Positions 8,144-15,847 of a stretch of DNA of 64,000 nt are shown piece by piece (positions within the stretch are counted from its first letter, which is position 1; each line of letters begins with the position of its first letter). The DNA is from Candidatus Rubrimentiphilum sp. (GTDB lineage Bacteria > Vulcanimicrobiota > Vulcanimicrobiia > Vulcanimicrobiales > Vulcanimicrobiaceae): assembly GCA_035710515.1 (NCBI GenBank), contig DASTDE010000004.1:1-64000 (forward strand). Direction: 5' to 3'. The position numbers were made by a program, and so were the translations under genes. The notes beneath the pieces are model-generated. The model saw only the letters and a program-made list of their open reading frames with translations, made no database searches and had not been told where the DNA came from.

Positions 8144-9127
8144 ATGCCGTTAAAGAACTGGCTTCTGCTTGTATTTGTAGCCATTTGCGCGGGTGCGGCC
8201 ATCGCGAAAGCACCCACTTCGGACCAGGTAACATTGGTCGTTGCGAACGCAGCGTCAAATGCCGTAGCATTCTATCCGCTGGGCGCGCATGGAAACGTAT
8301 CGCCGGTGCATGTATTGCAAGGCCCGCGCACACGGCTGCAACACCCTAATAGCGTCTGGCCCGTAACCGGGTCGCAGCTCTATGTTGCCAACCGCGCCGG
8401 CGCTTCCATTAGTGTTTATCGCTACGCGCAAGGCGGTAATACCGCGCCAGTTGCGACAATCCGAGGAAACAAGACCGGGCTACGGATGCCATGTTGCGTA
8501 GAGGTTGACGCCAAGCTCAACATTTGGGTAGCTGACAGCGCAGCGAACAGCATCTTCGAGTTCCGGGCGGGCGCGAACGGCAACATCGCGCCGATGCTGC
8601 GGCTAGCCGGACCTCACACCGGTATAAACGGCCCGGCCGGCTTACATGTAGCTTTTCGCACGGGTGACATTTATGTAAGCAATGCGCGCGACAGTTCGCT
8701 CGAGGTTTTTTCGGCGGGCACGCACGGTGATGCGGCGCCACGGCAGCATATCGCCGGATCGAAAACCGGGCTGCGCGACCCGGCGGAGCTGCATTTGGAC
8801 CTCAAAGGCAATATGTGGGTCGCAAACACTGCCGGCGGTAACGTGCTTCAGTTTGCGTATAACGGCACTGGAAATATCGCGCCGATGAATGCGCTGTCCC
8901 TCTCCGGCGGCAAACCGTTTTCGCCGACCGGACTGTTTCCGGATTTCTCGGACAACATTTTCGTAGCCGACGCCCTCCATAATACGGTGTACGAATTCGC
9001 CTCGACGGCGAAGGGACCGAGCAAGCCGATTGCAACGTTGCGCGGGAACAAGACGGGCTTGCAGGCTCCCACGCAAGTTTCAATTCCTCAACCTGAATTC
9101 ATGGCGCTTCCAAGCGCGACGCCCTGA
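8144..9127 (+). CDS. Exported NHL-type beta-propeller protein
   Basis: 327 aa with a signal peptide (about 1-22, ending AIAKA). Six repeats of roughly 48 residues share the pattern G-x-G-N-x-x-P, then I-x-G-x-x-TGL, then P-x-x-L/V, followed by a WVADS or YVSNA strand. Examples are FRAGANGNIAPMLRLAGPHTG and FSAGTHGDAAPRQHIAGSKTG. This is the look of an NHL/SMP-30-like six-bladed propeller used for ligand or protein binding in the periplasm or outside the cell. No catalytic residues are evident. The gene is divergent from the DJ-1/YHS gene and shares a 96-bp intergenic region with it. Confidence 0.7.
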   Translation: MPLKNWLLLVFVAICAGAAIAKAPTSDQVTLVVANAASNAVAFYPLGAHGNVSPVHVLQGPRTRLQHPNSVWPVTGSQLYVANRAGASISVYRYAQGGNTAPVATIRGNKTGLRMPCCVEVDAKLNIWVADSAANSIFEFRAGANGNIAPMLRLAGPHTGINGPAGLHVAFRTGDIYVSNARDSSLEVFSAGTHGDAAPRQHIAGSKTGLRDPAELHLDLKGNMWVANTAGGNVLQFAYNGTGNIAPMNALSLSGGKPFSPTGLFPDFSDNIFVADALHNTVYEFASTAKGPSKPIATLRGNKTGLQAPTQVSIPQPEFMALPSATP

Positions 9128-9168
9128 ACGCGCAGGGCCGCAGCTCAAGACGCCTGAATGCGGCAAGC

Positions 9169-9747
9169 GTGAAACAAATTGTCGGGCTTACGCTTTTCTG
9201 CCTGCTTCTTAGTCTCGCCGCGCCTGCATCAGCGGCGCTCATTGTTCCGCCGAACTCTGAGCTTGGGCACGTTCTTGTGTTAACGGACGGAGTGCAAGTA
9301 TACGTGCATACTGACGCACAATCAGCGATTTTTTCGGCTCTGTTGCCGTCGGCTTGGAGCTATTCAATTCTTGTGGATGGCGACGAAAATGGCGCTTGGG
9401 GTGACGGTCCGCTTGGCAGCAGGAAGTTATCCCACTCGCAAGCGGATTTCGCCTACGCCACGGCCCGAGGAAAATTGTGCACGCAATACATCTACGCAGC
9501 ATATCCTGACAATCCGGACATGGTCTACGACTCTTCCGTGTGCGGAGCGCGCAAATCACGGGCGACGTTTGGGTTGGTCGCTGCCGCCGATGGTGTTTCC
9601 TTACAAACATTCACCATACCAAAAAGCGAATTACGCGACGGCCCGGGAGAGGTGCACTTCGCCATTGAGGTTTGGGATGGATCGGCTACGTCCGTTTTCG
9701 GGTCTCCCTCAGCGCCCTATGTTTTGACGCTCGTGCTCACAGCTTAA
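9169..9747 (+). CDS. Exported protein of unknown function
   Basis: 192 aa from a GTG start, 41 bp after the propeller gene in the same direction. Residues 1-23 are a signal peptide ending in ASA. The mature part looks all-beta (GVQVYVHTDAQSAIFSALLPSAWSYSILVDGDENGAWGDG), with an Asp-rich turn DGDENGAWGDG that could bind calcium. It contains two Cys (in GKLCTQY and SSVCGAR) that could form a disulfide. No family recognised. The GTG start lacks a strong ribosome site, so coupling to the gene upstream is possible. Confidence 0.6.
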   Translation: MKQIVGLTLFCLLLSLAAPASAALIVPPNSELGHVLVLTDGVQVYVHTDAQSAIFSALLPSAWSYSILVDGDENGAWGDGPLGSRKLSHSQADFAYATARGKLCTQYIYAAYPDNPDMVYDSSVCGARKSRATFGLVAAADGVSLQTFTIPKSELRDGPGEVHFAIEVWDGSATSVFGSPSAPYVLTLVLTA

Positions 9748-9760
9748 GGAGGGCAACAAG

Positions 9761-10078
9761 ATGTACAAACGCGTTTGCCTGGCGCTCTGTTTAATGCTTG
9801 CCTCGGTTGCGCCGGCGATTGCGAAACCGGTCTACGTGCGGACAAATATGCACGATATGTTTCTCAGTTGGTGGCCGCACGAATATTGTAAGGAACTAAA
9901 CGAGAAGAAAGCCGAGTGCTGGGACGCGGGTCCAAGGGGAAACACCATTGGCTGGACGATCCCAGGAGCTGCCCCGTGCTACATCGATTTCGATCGTAAA
10001 GGCGGCTCGTGGCATCTACGCGGTACACGAGGGCACTGCAGTGCCCGTGTGAAGGGCGACAGCTTTATCGTGTATTAG
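9761..10078 (+). CDS. Small exported cysteine-containing protein
   Basis: 105 aa, signal peptide 1-21 (ending AIA). The mature protein is short, basic and Trp-rich, with four Cys (HEYCKEL, AECWDAG, APCYIDF, GHCSARV), so two disulfides are likely after export. AAGGAGGG overlaps the stop codon of the preceding gene (9745-9747) and sits well before the ATG, so translation is probably coupled. Function unknown. Confidence 0.6.
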   Translation: MYKRVCLALCLMLASVAPAIAKPVYVRTNMHDMFLSWWPHEYCKELNEKKAECWDAGPRGNTIGWTIPGAAPCYIDFDRKGGSWHLRGTRGHCSARVKGDSFIVY

Positions 10079-10084
10079 ATGCGA

Positions 10085-10357
10085 TTAGCGCTCGCAGACA
10101 AGATTTCCGTCGCGATTGGCAATGTCGCGGCCACGGCACGGAAGTTTGAGCCTCGTGATCCTTTCCTTCGTCACTGTCTGCCCCATATTTCTGCCTCGAG
10201 TCTGGTACTTGCATCGTGCCGTCAGTTCGTTAGTTCGAGAGTTCACCCAAGTGTTTCTGCACGATGATTGATACGAGCCGTGCGGCACGTTTGCGGCAGC
10301 TGGTATCGCGGGCACGGCAAGCAGCAGCGCTAGTATTCCGAATCCGATACGCTTCAT
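10085..10357 (-). CDS. Exported cyanovirin-N homology (CVNH) protein
   Basis: 90 aa from ATG 10357 (GAGGTG upstream); a GTG two codons earlier is less likely. Residues 1-22 are a signal peptide (ending AAA). The mature 67 residues carry the CVNH repeat signature: GSYQSSCRN, then NELTARCKY, a basic stretch, LKLPCRGRDIANRDGNL and a final VCER. CVNH proteins usually have two such repeats binding high-mannose glycans or other sugars, and many bacterial members have one. It is convergent with the gene at 9761 (6-bp gap) and divergent from the one at 10488. Sugar binding is a family property, not shown here. Confidence 0.75.
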   Translation of the reverse strand: MKRIGFGILALLLAVPAIPAAANVPHGSYQSSCRNTWVNSRTNELTARCKYQTRGRNMGQTVTKERITRLKLPCRGRDIANRDGNLVCER

Positions 10358-10487
10358 ATGCACCTCAAGATAGGAACATGCTAAGTGACGGGTTCCTTCG
10401 CGATTTTTCTGCCAGATACCCCGAGACGGCCCTTGGTATCTCGCCTCGCTCTAGCGAGCGCGAGAGGCGTGCGCCGGCGGCAGTTGA

Positions 10488-11405
10488 ATGGCGCTTCTGA
10501 TGCAGCTGCCCGGAGTCTGCGCGTATTTCCTCATCGGACTTCTCTTAGCGCAGAGTTCGCCTGGAGCTGCTCAATCCGGCATAGCGTTCGATGAATTTGA
10601 AAAACCGAACGTTACTAGACCCCTTCCGCTTCCGTCCGACTTCGAGCGAGTGTGGACCGACGCACTCGCCCTTGGGCGTACACTTAAACCGTACGATCCT
10701 AAGGTCGTCTCGCCGAGAGCCGGTCTGCTCGAGCATGTTGCCATACTCGGAAATAAGATTCGGATTGAAAATGTCTTTCAGCCTGACCTCGTAGAGATTG
10801 ACACGCTCGGCCAAGCCAATGGCATGTTTCTGAATCTCGCAACCCATACGTATTGGGCGGGCAAAGCGTCAAGTTACCTGCCGCCATTTACTGCGGCTGA
10901 TATAGGCGTCTTGACCACTCCCGGGACTCCTGTGCTGGACGCAACCGTGCATCCGGTTTCGGACAGCTGGCCGAACATTACGGTGTCCGGCATGACCTTC
11001 GATGGAACGACGACTCGAACAATTATCCAAACGAACGCTGCCCCACCGTGCCGCCCGGCAACCGGTGTCGTCGAAACGACAATCTTTTCAGCGCCGGCCG
11101 TACCCGAACAACGCTATCAAGAGGAATTCTACCTCGGCGGAGCGCCGCTCATATGGGCTCATCTGGCCGCGTTGACACACTGTTCTTTGCGAGCCGCCTC
11201 GCTTGTCGATCATTTGGGCGGATATCCGGGCTTTTTGCTTTATCGCGCGATGATGTTACAAGTCGGCGGACCAGGCACCGATCTCATGCCTTTTCCCGCT
11301 AAGACAATAGCGGATGTTATGATGCGCGGCCATATCATGTTACTTACGGATGCCGACGCTGGACTTTTCGCGATCCCGCCGGGATTTGTCAGGCGAGGTC
11401 CGTAG
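10488..11405 (+). CDS. Exported protein of unknown function
   Basis: 305 aa with an N-terminal hydrophobic signal (about 1-28, ending GAAQ). The mature part is mixed alpha/beta with many Pro and Thr, including LPSDFERVWTDALALGRTL, VFQPDLVEIDTLGQANGMFLNL and three Cys. I recognise no domain and no catalytic motif. It stands alone: divergent from the CVNH gene and convergent with the gene at 11457. Start could be the second Met (10500). Confidence 0.55.
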   Translation: MALLMQLPGVCAYFLIGLLLAQSSPGAAQSGIAFDEFEKPNVTRPLPLPSDFERVWTDALALGRTLKPYDPKVVSPRAGLLEHVAILGNKIRIENVFQPDLVEIDTLGQANGMFLNLATHTYWAGKASSYLPPFTAADIGVLTTPGTPVLDATVHPVSDSWPNITVSGMTFDGTTTRTIIQTNAAPPCRPATGVVETTIFSAPAVPEQRYQEEFYLGGAPLIWAHLAALTHCSLRAASLVDHLGGYPGFLLYRAMMLQVGGPGTDLMPFPAKTIADVMMRGHIMLLTDADAGLFAIPPGFVRRGP

Positions 11406-11456
11406 AACGTTTGACCATGGCGCTACTCTAGCGAACCCGAGCCGCCAATCCCGCGC

Positions 11457-12176
11457 CTACCGGCGTACGAAGATGTAGATGGACGGGTCGGCTGTCCCCG
11501 CCGTATCCACGGTCATTGTCAAAGTCTTGAGATCGGAAGAAAGTTCGAAGCGCCGAGTCTGCGTGATCTTGCCCTTTGAGTTGCGCGTTATTTCCACAGC
11601 GCGTGCGTTTAGCCGCCGCGCATTCTTGCCGTCGAAGTTCGCGTTGACGATCCAATTGGTTAAAGAGGGGATGGTAAAAGAAAGGCCGTTGCTCCCGTAG
11701 GGATGGACCTGAAGCACAAAGTCGGAACCGAGCGGCGCGATCACGCCGGCCCACCTGCCCGCAAAACCTTGTCCGGCTGCTTTTCGCTTGTAGAGATATT
11801 TGGCGTTGGACGCAGATCCGTCTTGACTGAAAGCAGTGAAGTCGTCCTTGAGCACATTTCCGTTTTTGGAAAGCGTCCACGTCGCCGCGAGGAGCTTGCG
11901 ACCACTCTTCTCGCGCACGACCTTCCAGGTTGGGCCGTCGGCGACAACGGATAGCGTGGTGCCTGCACTAGCGGGCTGTTGGTTTCCATCGAGCACGATG
12001 GTCTCGACACCACCGCCAAAGTCAAACGCGAATGTGTTTGCGCCGACCTTCGTGACCTTAAACTGATCGGTTTGCCTTATGAGCTTCCATTGGCCAACGA
12101 AGGGATCGGTTTGCGCCCGCAGCGGACCCGTCGCGAGGCCAACGATCAATAGAAAATGAAAAATGCGGCTTAACAT
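11457..12176 (-). CDS. Exported lipocalin-like protein
   Basis: 239 aa from ATG 12176. A GTG one codon earlier is possible, but TGATG coupling with the upstream regulator favours the ATG. Signal peptide 1-21. The mature part starts TDPFVGQWKLIRQTDQF, the G-x-W pattern of lipocalin/THAP4-like barrels. A second copy of the theme follows (GFAGRWAGVIAPLGSDFVLQV) and then alternating beta strands. This suggests two small barrels or one long one binding a hydrophobic ligand. Neighbouring XRE-cupin gene probably controls the pair. Confidence 0.6.
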   Translation of the reverse strand: MLSRIFHFLLIVGLATGPLRAQTDPFVGQWKLIRQTDQFKVTKVGANTFAFDFGGGVETIVLDGNQQPASAGTTLSVVADGPTWKVVREKSGRKLLAATWTLSKNGNVLKDDFTAFSQDGSASNAKYLYKRKAAGQGFAGRWAGVIAPLGSDFVLQVHPYGSNGLSFTIPSLTNWIVNANFDGKNARRLNARAVEITRNSKGKITQTRRFELSSDLKTLTMTVDTAGTADPSIYIFVRR

Positions 12177-12775
12177 CACGTCTTATGCTCGATCACCACG
12201 TAGAGTAGGGCGCGGGAGGAGCCTGTATTGGTGTATGCGTGTCGCACGTCCGCGTGGAAGCCGATGCAGTCTCCGGCCTCGAGCTCGTAATCGCCATTGC
12301 CGACTCGCACCTTTAGCGAACCCTGCACCACGTGGACGTACTCGGTCGACTCACCAGCGTGGGGCGCCAAAGTGCCGGTGCCCTTCTTAGATGGAATAGC
12401 GAGCTGGATGATCTCGCAATCCCCGCCCGAGATTTCCGGCGCCAGTTGCCTACGTTCAATACCCTGAGCATCGACGAGCCGTTGTGAACTCGCCTTCCGC
12501 CGGATCGCGACGTGGCTCGCCGCATCCGCATCAGCGACCAACTCCGATAAGCGCACTGCCAGCGACCCCGCGATCGCAGAAAGTACAGCAATAGTTGGGG
12601 ATTTCGTGCCGTTTTCGATGTCGCAAATCATCGAAGAAGAGACTCCGCTCTTTTCGGCTAGAGCCCGCATACTAATGCGGCGTTTCGCGCGCAGCTGGGC
12701 AATTCGGGAGCCAACCGCCGCGGCAGCGCCCGGAATTCTACCAGAGGACGCTCGTCCACTATCGCGAACAGACAC
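12176..12775 (-). CDS. XRE-family HTH regulator with cupin sensor domain
   Basis: About 199 aa. The frame stays open to 12979, but that would run into the divergent DJ-1 gene, so I chose the GTG at 12775 (upstream GGGCCGGGA). Residues about 20-80 are an XRE helix-turn-helix (GSRIAQLRAKRRISMRALAEKSGVSSSMI, then IENGTKSPT). The last 70 residues are a cupin_2 barrel (HAGESTEYVHVVQGSLKV ... LEAGDCIGFHADVRHAY). Cytoplasmic one-component regulators of this type sense small molecules. The TGATG overlap with the lipocalin-like gene makes an operon, and it is divergent from two DJ-1 genes it may regulate. Confidence 0.85.
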   Translation of the reverse strand: MSVRDSGRASSGRIPGAAAAVGSRIAQLRAKRRISMRALAEKSGVSSSMICDIENGTKSPTIAVLSAIAGSLAVRLSELVADADAASHVAIRRKASSQRLVDAQGIERRQLAPEISGGDCEIIQLAIPSKKGTGTLAPHAGESTEYVHVVQGSLKVRVGNGDYELEAGDCIGFHADVRHAYTNTGSSRALLYVVIEHKT

Positions 12776-12853
12776 TCCCGGCCCTATTCGACTTCGGCTG
12801 GGCTTATCCCAGCGGCATTTCCGGCACCGCAGAAAGAACGGTTCGCGCAACAG

Positions 12854-13582
12854 ATGCAGCGTAAACATGCCCTCGTCACGATCGCAGGACTCGCAGGCGG
12901 TCTCGCCGCTTCGTCGGCCATGCCGGCGGTGGCTGCCTCGGTTCCGAATCTCGGCAAACCGCTGACGCCTCCCGCTCAAGGCCAGATAAGGGTGGGGTTC
13001 GTGATCGGTCCCGGTCTTGTTGCAATCGATTGGATCGGTCCGTGGCAGACCTTCGGCGATGCATATTTAGGAACAGTGATGGATATGTCCGGGCCGCCGC
13101 TCTTCAACTATTATGCGATGACTCCGACCGGAGAGCCGACTACCATGGACGGTGTGAGCATCGGGCCGCAATACTCATTTGCAAATGCTCCACTACCGCA
13201 CGTCTTAGTCGTGCCGGGGCAGCGAGGTTCGGCCGAGACGGTCGCCTATATCAAGGAGGTTGGCCCGCGTGCGGACGTGACAATGTCCGTTTGCACGGGC
13301 GCGTTTCTGGTCGCGCGAGCGGGATTGTTCGATGGCCTCAACGCGACGACGCACCACACTGCTTACGATGAATTCGAAAAGGCGTTTCCAAGAGTCACGT
13401 TGATTCGCGGCGCGAAATTCGTCGAAAACGCCAACGTTTCAGCATCGGGAGGCGAATCTTCGGGCATCGATCTCGCGCTGCGCGTCATCGAGCGTTACTA
13501 CGGCTCGCAAGCTTCAAGAAACGCAGCGTACAATATGGAGTATCGCCGCACCGCCAGGCCGCAAAATATTAACGACGTCTAA
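12854..13582 (+). CDS. Exported DJ-1/PfpI family protein
   Basis: 242 aa. Signal peptide about 1-28 (ending VAA). The DJ-1/PfpI domain covers 45-230, with the elbow SVCTGAF (Cys147), the strand IRVGFVIGPGLVAIDWIGPW and the late GESSGIDLALRVIERYYG segment. It lacks the YHS tail of the paralogue at 7154 but shares the ATTHH motif after the Cys. Exported DJ-1 proteins are uncommon, and the role is unclear (isonitrile hydratase-like or protease-like). It begins a plus-strand run 12854-13600-14298, divergent from the XRE-cupin gene. Confidence 0.8.
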   Translation: MQRKHALVTIAGLAGGLAASSAMPAVAASVPNLGKPLTPPAQGQIRVGFVIGPGLVAIDWIGPWQTFGDAYLGTVMDMSGPPLFNYYAMTPTGEPTTMDGVSIGPQYSFANAPLPHVLVVPGQRGSAETVAYIKEVGPRADVTMSVCTGAFLVARAGLFDGLNATTHHTAYDEFEKAFPRVTLIRGAKFVENANVSASGGESSGIDLALRVIERYYGSQASRNAAYNMEYRRTARPQNINDV

Positions 13583-13599
13583 CCGTTGAGGAGATTCCA

Positions 13600-14310
13600 A
13601 TGAAACGACGTGACCTTCTCTCAGCCGCCGGCATTGGTATTGCCGGATCCATCATTCCGGCGCTCAGCCCCATTCCGGCCCTGGCGCAAGACGCCGCCCC
13701 GGATTATCCGCTCATGGGGAAACCGCTTAAACCACCGGCGAATGGGCCGGTACAAGTTGCCTTTGTGATTGCACCGCACACGGTGCTGATCGATCTGGCC
13801 GGCCCATGGGAAGCGTTCTACGACTCAATGTCGGGCTTTCATCTGTACACCGTCGCGCCAAGTATGGATATGGTGACAATGGGTGGTCTCAAAGTGCTGC
13901 CGGACTATACCTTTGAGAACGCTCCAAAACCAAACGTCGTCGTCGTTCCGCAATCGAAAGAGCTTCCCGAAACCATTGCGTACATAAAAGACGCCGCCAA
14001 GGACGCCGATGTCACCATGTCGATCTGCACGGGAGCGCTCCTTGTGGCAAAGGCGGGCCTGTTCGATGGTCTCCATGCGACCACGCATCATAACGCCTAT
14101 GATGCTCTTGCGCAGTTTCCCAAAGTGAAGCTCGTGCGCGGGCCGCGTTTCGTTGAAGAGGCGAACGTTTCGAGCTCGGGCGGCGAGACGTCCGGAATCG
14201 ACCTGGCATTGCGCGTCGTCGAACGCTACTACGGAAAGAGTGCCGCGCGGTCCGCTATCTCGACTTTGGAGTTCGTTAGCGCCAAACGCGCTCTCCCATG
14301 GACAAAATAG
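13600..14310 (+). CDS. DJ-1/PfpI family protein with Tat-like signal
   Basis: 236 aa. The N-terminus MKRRDLLSAAGIGIAG resembles a twin-arginine signal, ending near ALAQ (30). The DJ-1/PfpI domain spans 50-225, with SICTGAL (Cys143), ATTHH and GETSGIDLALRVVERYYG. It is a tandem paralogue of the gene at 12854 (17-bp gap). GAGGAG sits at 13588-13593 before the ATG. It overlaps the following hydrolase by 13 bp, so the three are probably one transcript. A Tat signal would imply folding, perhaps with a bound metal, before export. Function unknown. Confidence 0.8.
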   Translation: MKRRDLLSAAGIGIAGSIIPALSPIPALAQDAAPDYPLMGKPLKPPANGPVQVAFVIAPHTVLIDLAGPWEAFYDSMSGFHLYTVAPSMDMVTMGGLKVLPDYTFENAPKPNVVVVPQSKELPETIAYIKDAAKDADVTMSICTGALLVAKAGLFDGLHATTHHNAYDALAQFPKVKLVRGPRFVEEANVSSSGGETSGIDLALRVVERYYGKSAARSAISTLEFVSAKRALPWTK

Positions 14311-15815
14311 CGGGGCGAAGCCTCGCTTGGCTTTGGATCGCCTTCTTTGCGATCGTCGGCAGTACGCTCGTCAGTCCTGGACCAGTTGTGGCGCAACAGG
14401 CAGATGCTCAAAGCCTGGCAGAGCGGACAAGCCGAATTGAAAATGGCCTGATTCCCGCTTCCGTCATAAAAGGCCAGCCGGTTCCGGCATTTAGCATTGC
14501 CGACAGGATGCGCCATTTTCGTGTACCGGGCCTGAGTGCGGCCTTTATCGATCACGGAAGGGTGGTGTGGGCCCGCGCTTATGGCTATGCCGACATTGCG
14601 TCTGGACGGCTCGTTACGACGAACACCATCTTTCAGGCGGCTTCGATCAGCAAGCCGTTGACGGCGATGGCAGCGATGCGTTTGGTGCAGCGCGGACAAC
14701 TGCAGCTCGACAATGACGTCAACTCAGCGTTGCGAACTTGGAAGATTCCGCAAAATGAATTCACGCGCACACAAAAGGTAACGCTTCGGGAATTGCTCAG
14801 CCATACGGCTGGAATGACGGTCCATGGTTTTTCGGGCTATACGCCCGGACAACCACTACCGACGCTAGCTGAAATACTCGACGGCCGGCCCCCGGCAAAT
14901 TCAGATCCGATCCGCGTGGACGCTACGCCGGGTACTGCGTACAGTTATTCAGGTGGAGGATATGTCGTCATTCGGACGTTGCTCAGCGATGTAACCGGCT
15001 TGCCGTTTCCGGCGTTGATGCAACAGCTCGTTCTGGAGCCGCTGGGGATGTCGCACAGTACGTTCGAACAGCCGTTGCCCCAGGCGCTGCAGAGCTCCGC
15101 GGCAACAGCCTATCAATCAGACGGGCAACCCTTTGACGGCCGCTTTAATACGTATCCGGAGCTCGGACCCGATGGACTTTGGAGCACGCCGTCCGATCTA
15201 GCGAAGTTTGCGATTGCCGTTCAAAATGCGCTGGCAGGTAGGCCGAATACAATCCTGCTCCAGTCAACTGCTCAAACGATGCTTAAGCAGCAGATGGCGG
15301 GCTATGCGTTGGGCTTCAAAGTCGGTTCGGACGACGGCAGGGACTATTTCGATCACGACGGCTCGAATTTCGGTTTCTTTTCGGAAATGTTCGCATTTTC
15401 CGGCGCCGGTTCGCAGGGCGTTGTCGTGATGACCAACGGCAACAATATCAACCTAAAGACTGAGTTCATTCGCGCCGTGGCTCGGGAATATCATTGGCCC
15501 GGGTTTGACCCGCAGGAGCACGTGCTCGCGAGTAACGTCAGCGGCGAGGACCTAGCATCTTGCGCCGGAGCCTATGACGCGCCGGACGTCGGCAGAATCG
15601 TCGTATCGGATACTAGCAACCGCCTTTTTCTGGATGCTCCCGGCATGAGGATTGAGTCAGAGGAGATGTTTCCGGAGTCGGCGACCCGCTTCTTCATCCA
15701 GACGAGTACATCCGCATTCATATTCAACAAAGATGCCAGCGGCAATGTTACATCGTTAACTATTCAACAACGTAACGGATCGATCGAAGCGAAAAAGCAG
15801 ACTCCTGCACGCTGA
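14298..15815 (+). CDS. Class C beta-lactamase-related serine hydrolase
   Basis: 505 aa, signal peptide about 1-33. The penicillin-binding fold shows the S-x-x-K motif SISK (116-119), the second motif Y215-S-Y217 in GTAYSYSGGGYVV, and FDHDGSNFGFF in place of the KTG/HxG motif. LLSHTAGM and GLWSTPSDLAKFA are typical of the beta-lactamase/EstB/D-aminopeptidase group. About 110 extra C-terminal residues form a separate small beta domain. Likely a periplasmic esterase or peptidase rather than a true beta-lactamase. It overlaps the DJ-1 gene upstream by 13 bp. Confidence 0.85.
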   Translation: MDKIAGRSLAWLWIAFFAIVGSTLVSPGPVVAQQADAQSLAERTSRIENGLIPASVIKGQPVPAFSIADRMRHFRVPGLSAAFIDHGRVVWARAYGYADIASGRLVTTNTIFQAASISKPLTAMAAMRLVQRGQLQLDNDVNSALRTWKIPQNEFTRTQKVTLRELLSHTAGMTVHGFSGYTPGQPLPTLAEILDGRPPANSDPIRVDATPGTAYSYSGGGYVVIRTLLSDVTGLPFPALMQQLVLEPLGMSHSTFEQPLPQALQSSAATAYQSDGQPFDGRFNTYPELGPDGLWSTPSDLAKFAIAVQNALAGRPNTILLQSTAQTMLKQQMAGYALGFKVGSDDGRDYFDHDGSNFGFFSEMFAFSGAGSQGVVVMTNGNNINLKTEFIRAVAREYHWPGFDPQEHVLASNVSGEDLASCAGAYDAPDVGRIVVSDTSNRLFLDAPGMRIESEEMFPESATRFFIQTSTSAFIFNKDASGNVTSLTIQQRNGSIEAKKQTPAR

Positions 15816-15847
15816 ACCGGCCAGAACTTTGTGACGCAACCCCCGAA

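Noticed and set aside
14298-15815. Antibiotic-resistance beta-lactamase
   Set aside because: The SxxK and YxY motifs are shared with esterases and peptidases of this superfamily; the third motif is altered and an extra C-terminal domain is present, so resistance cannot be claimed.
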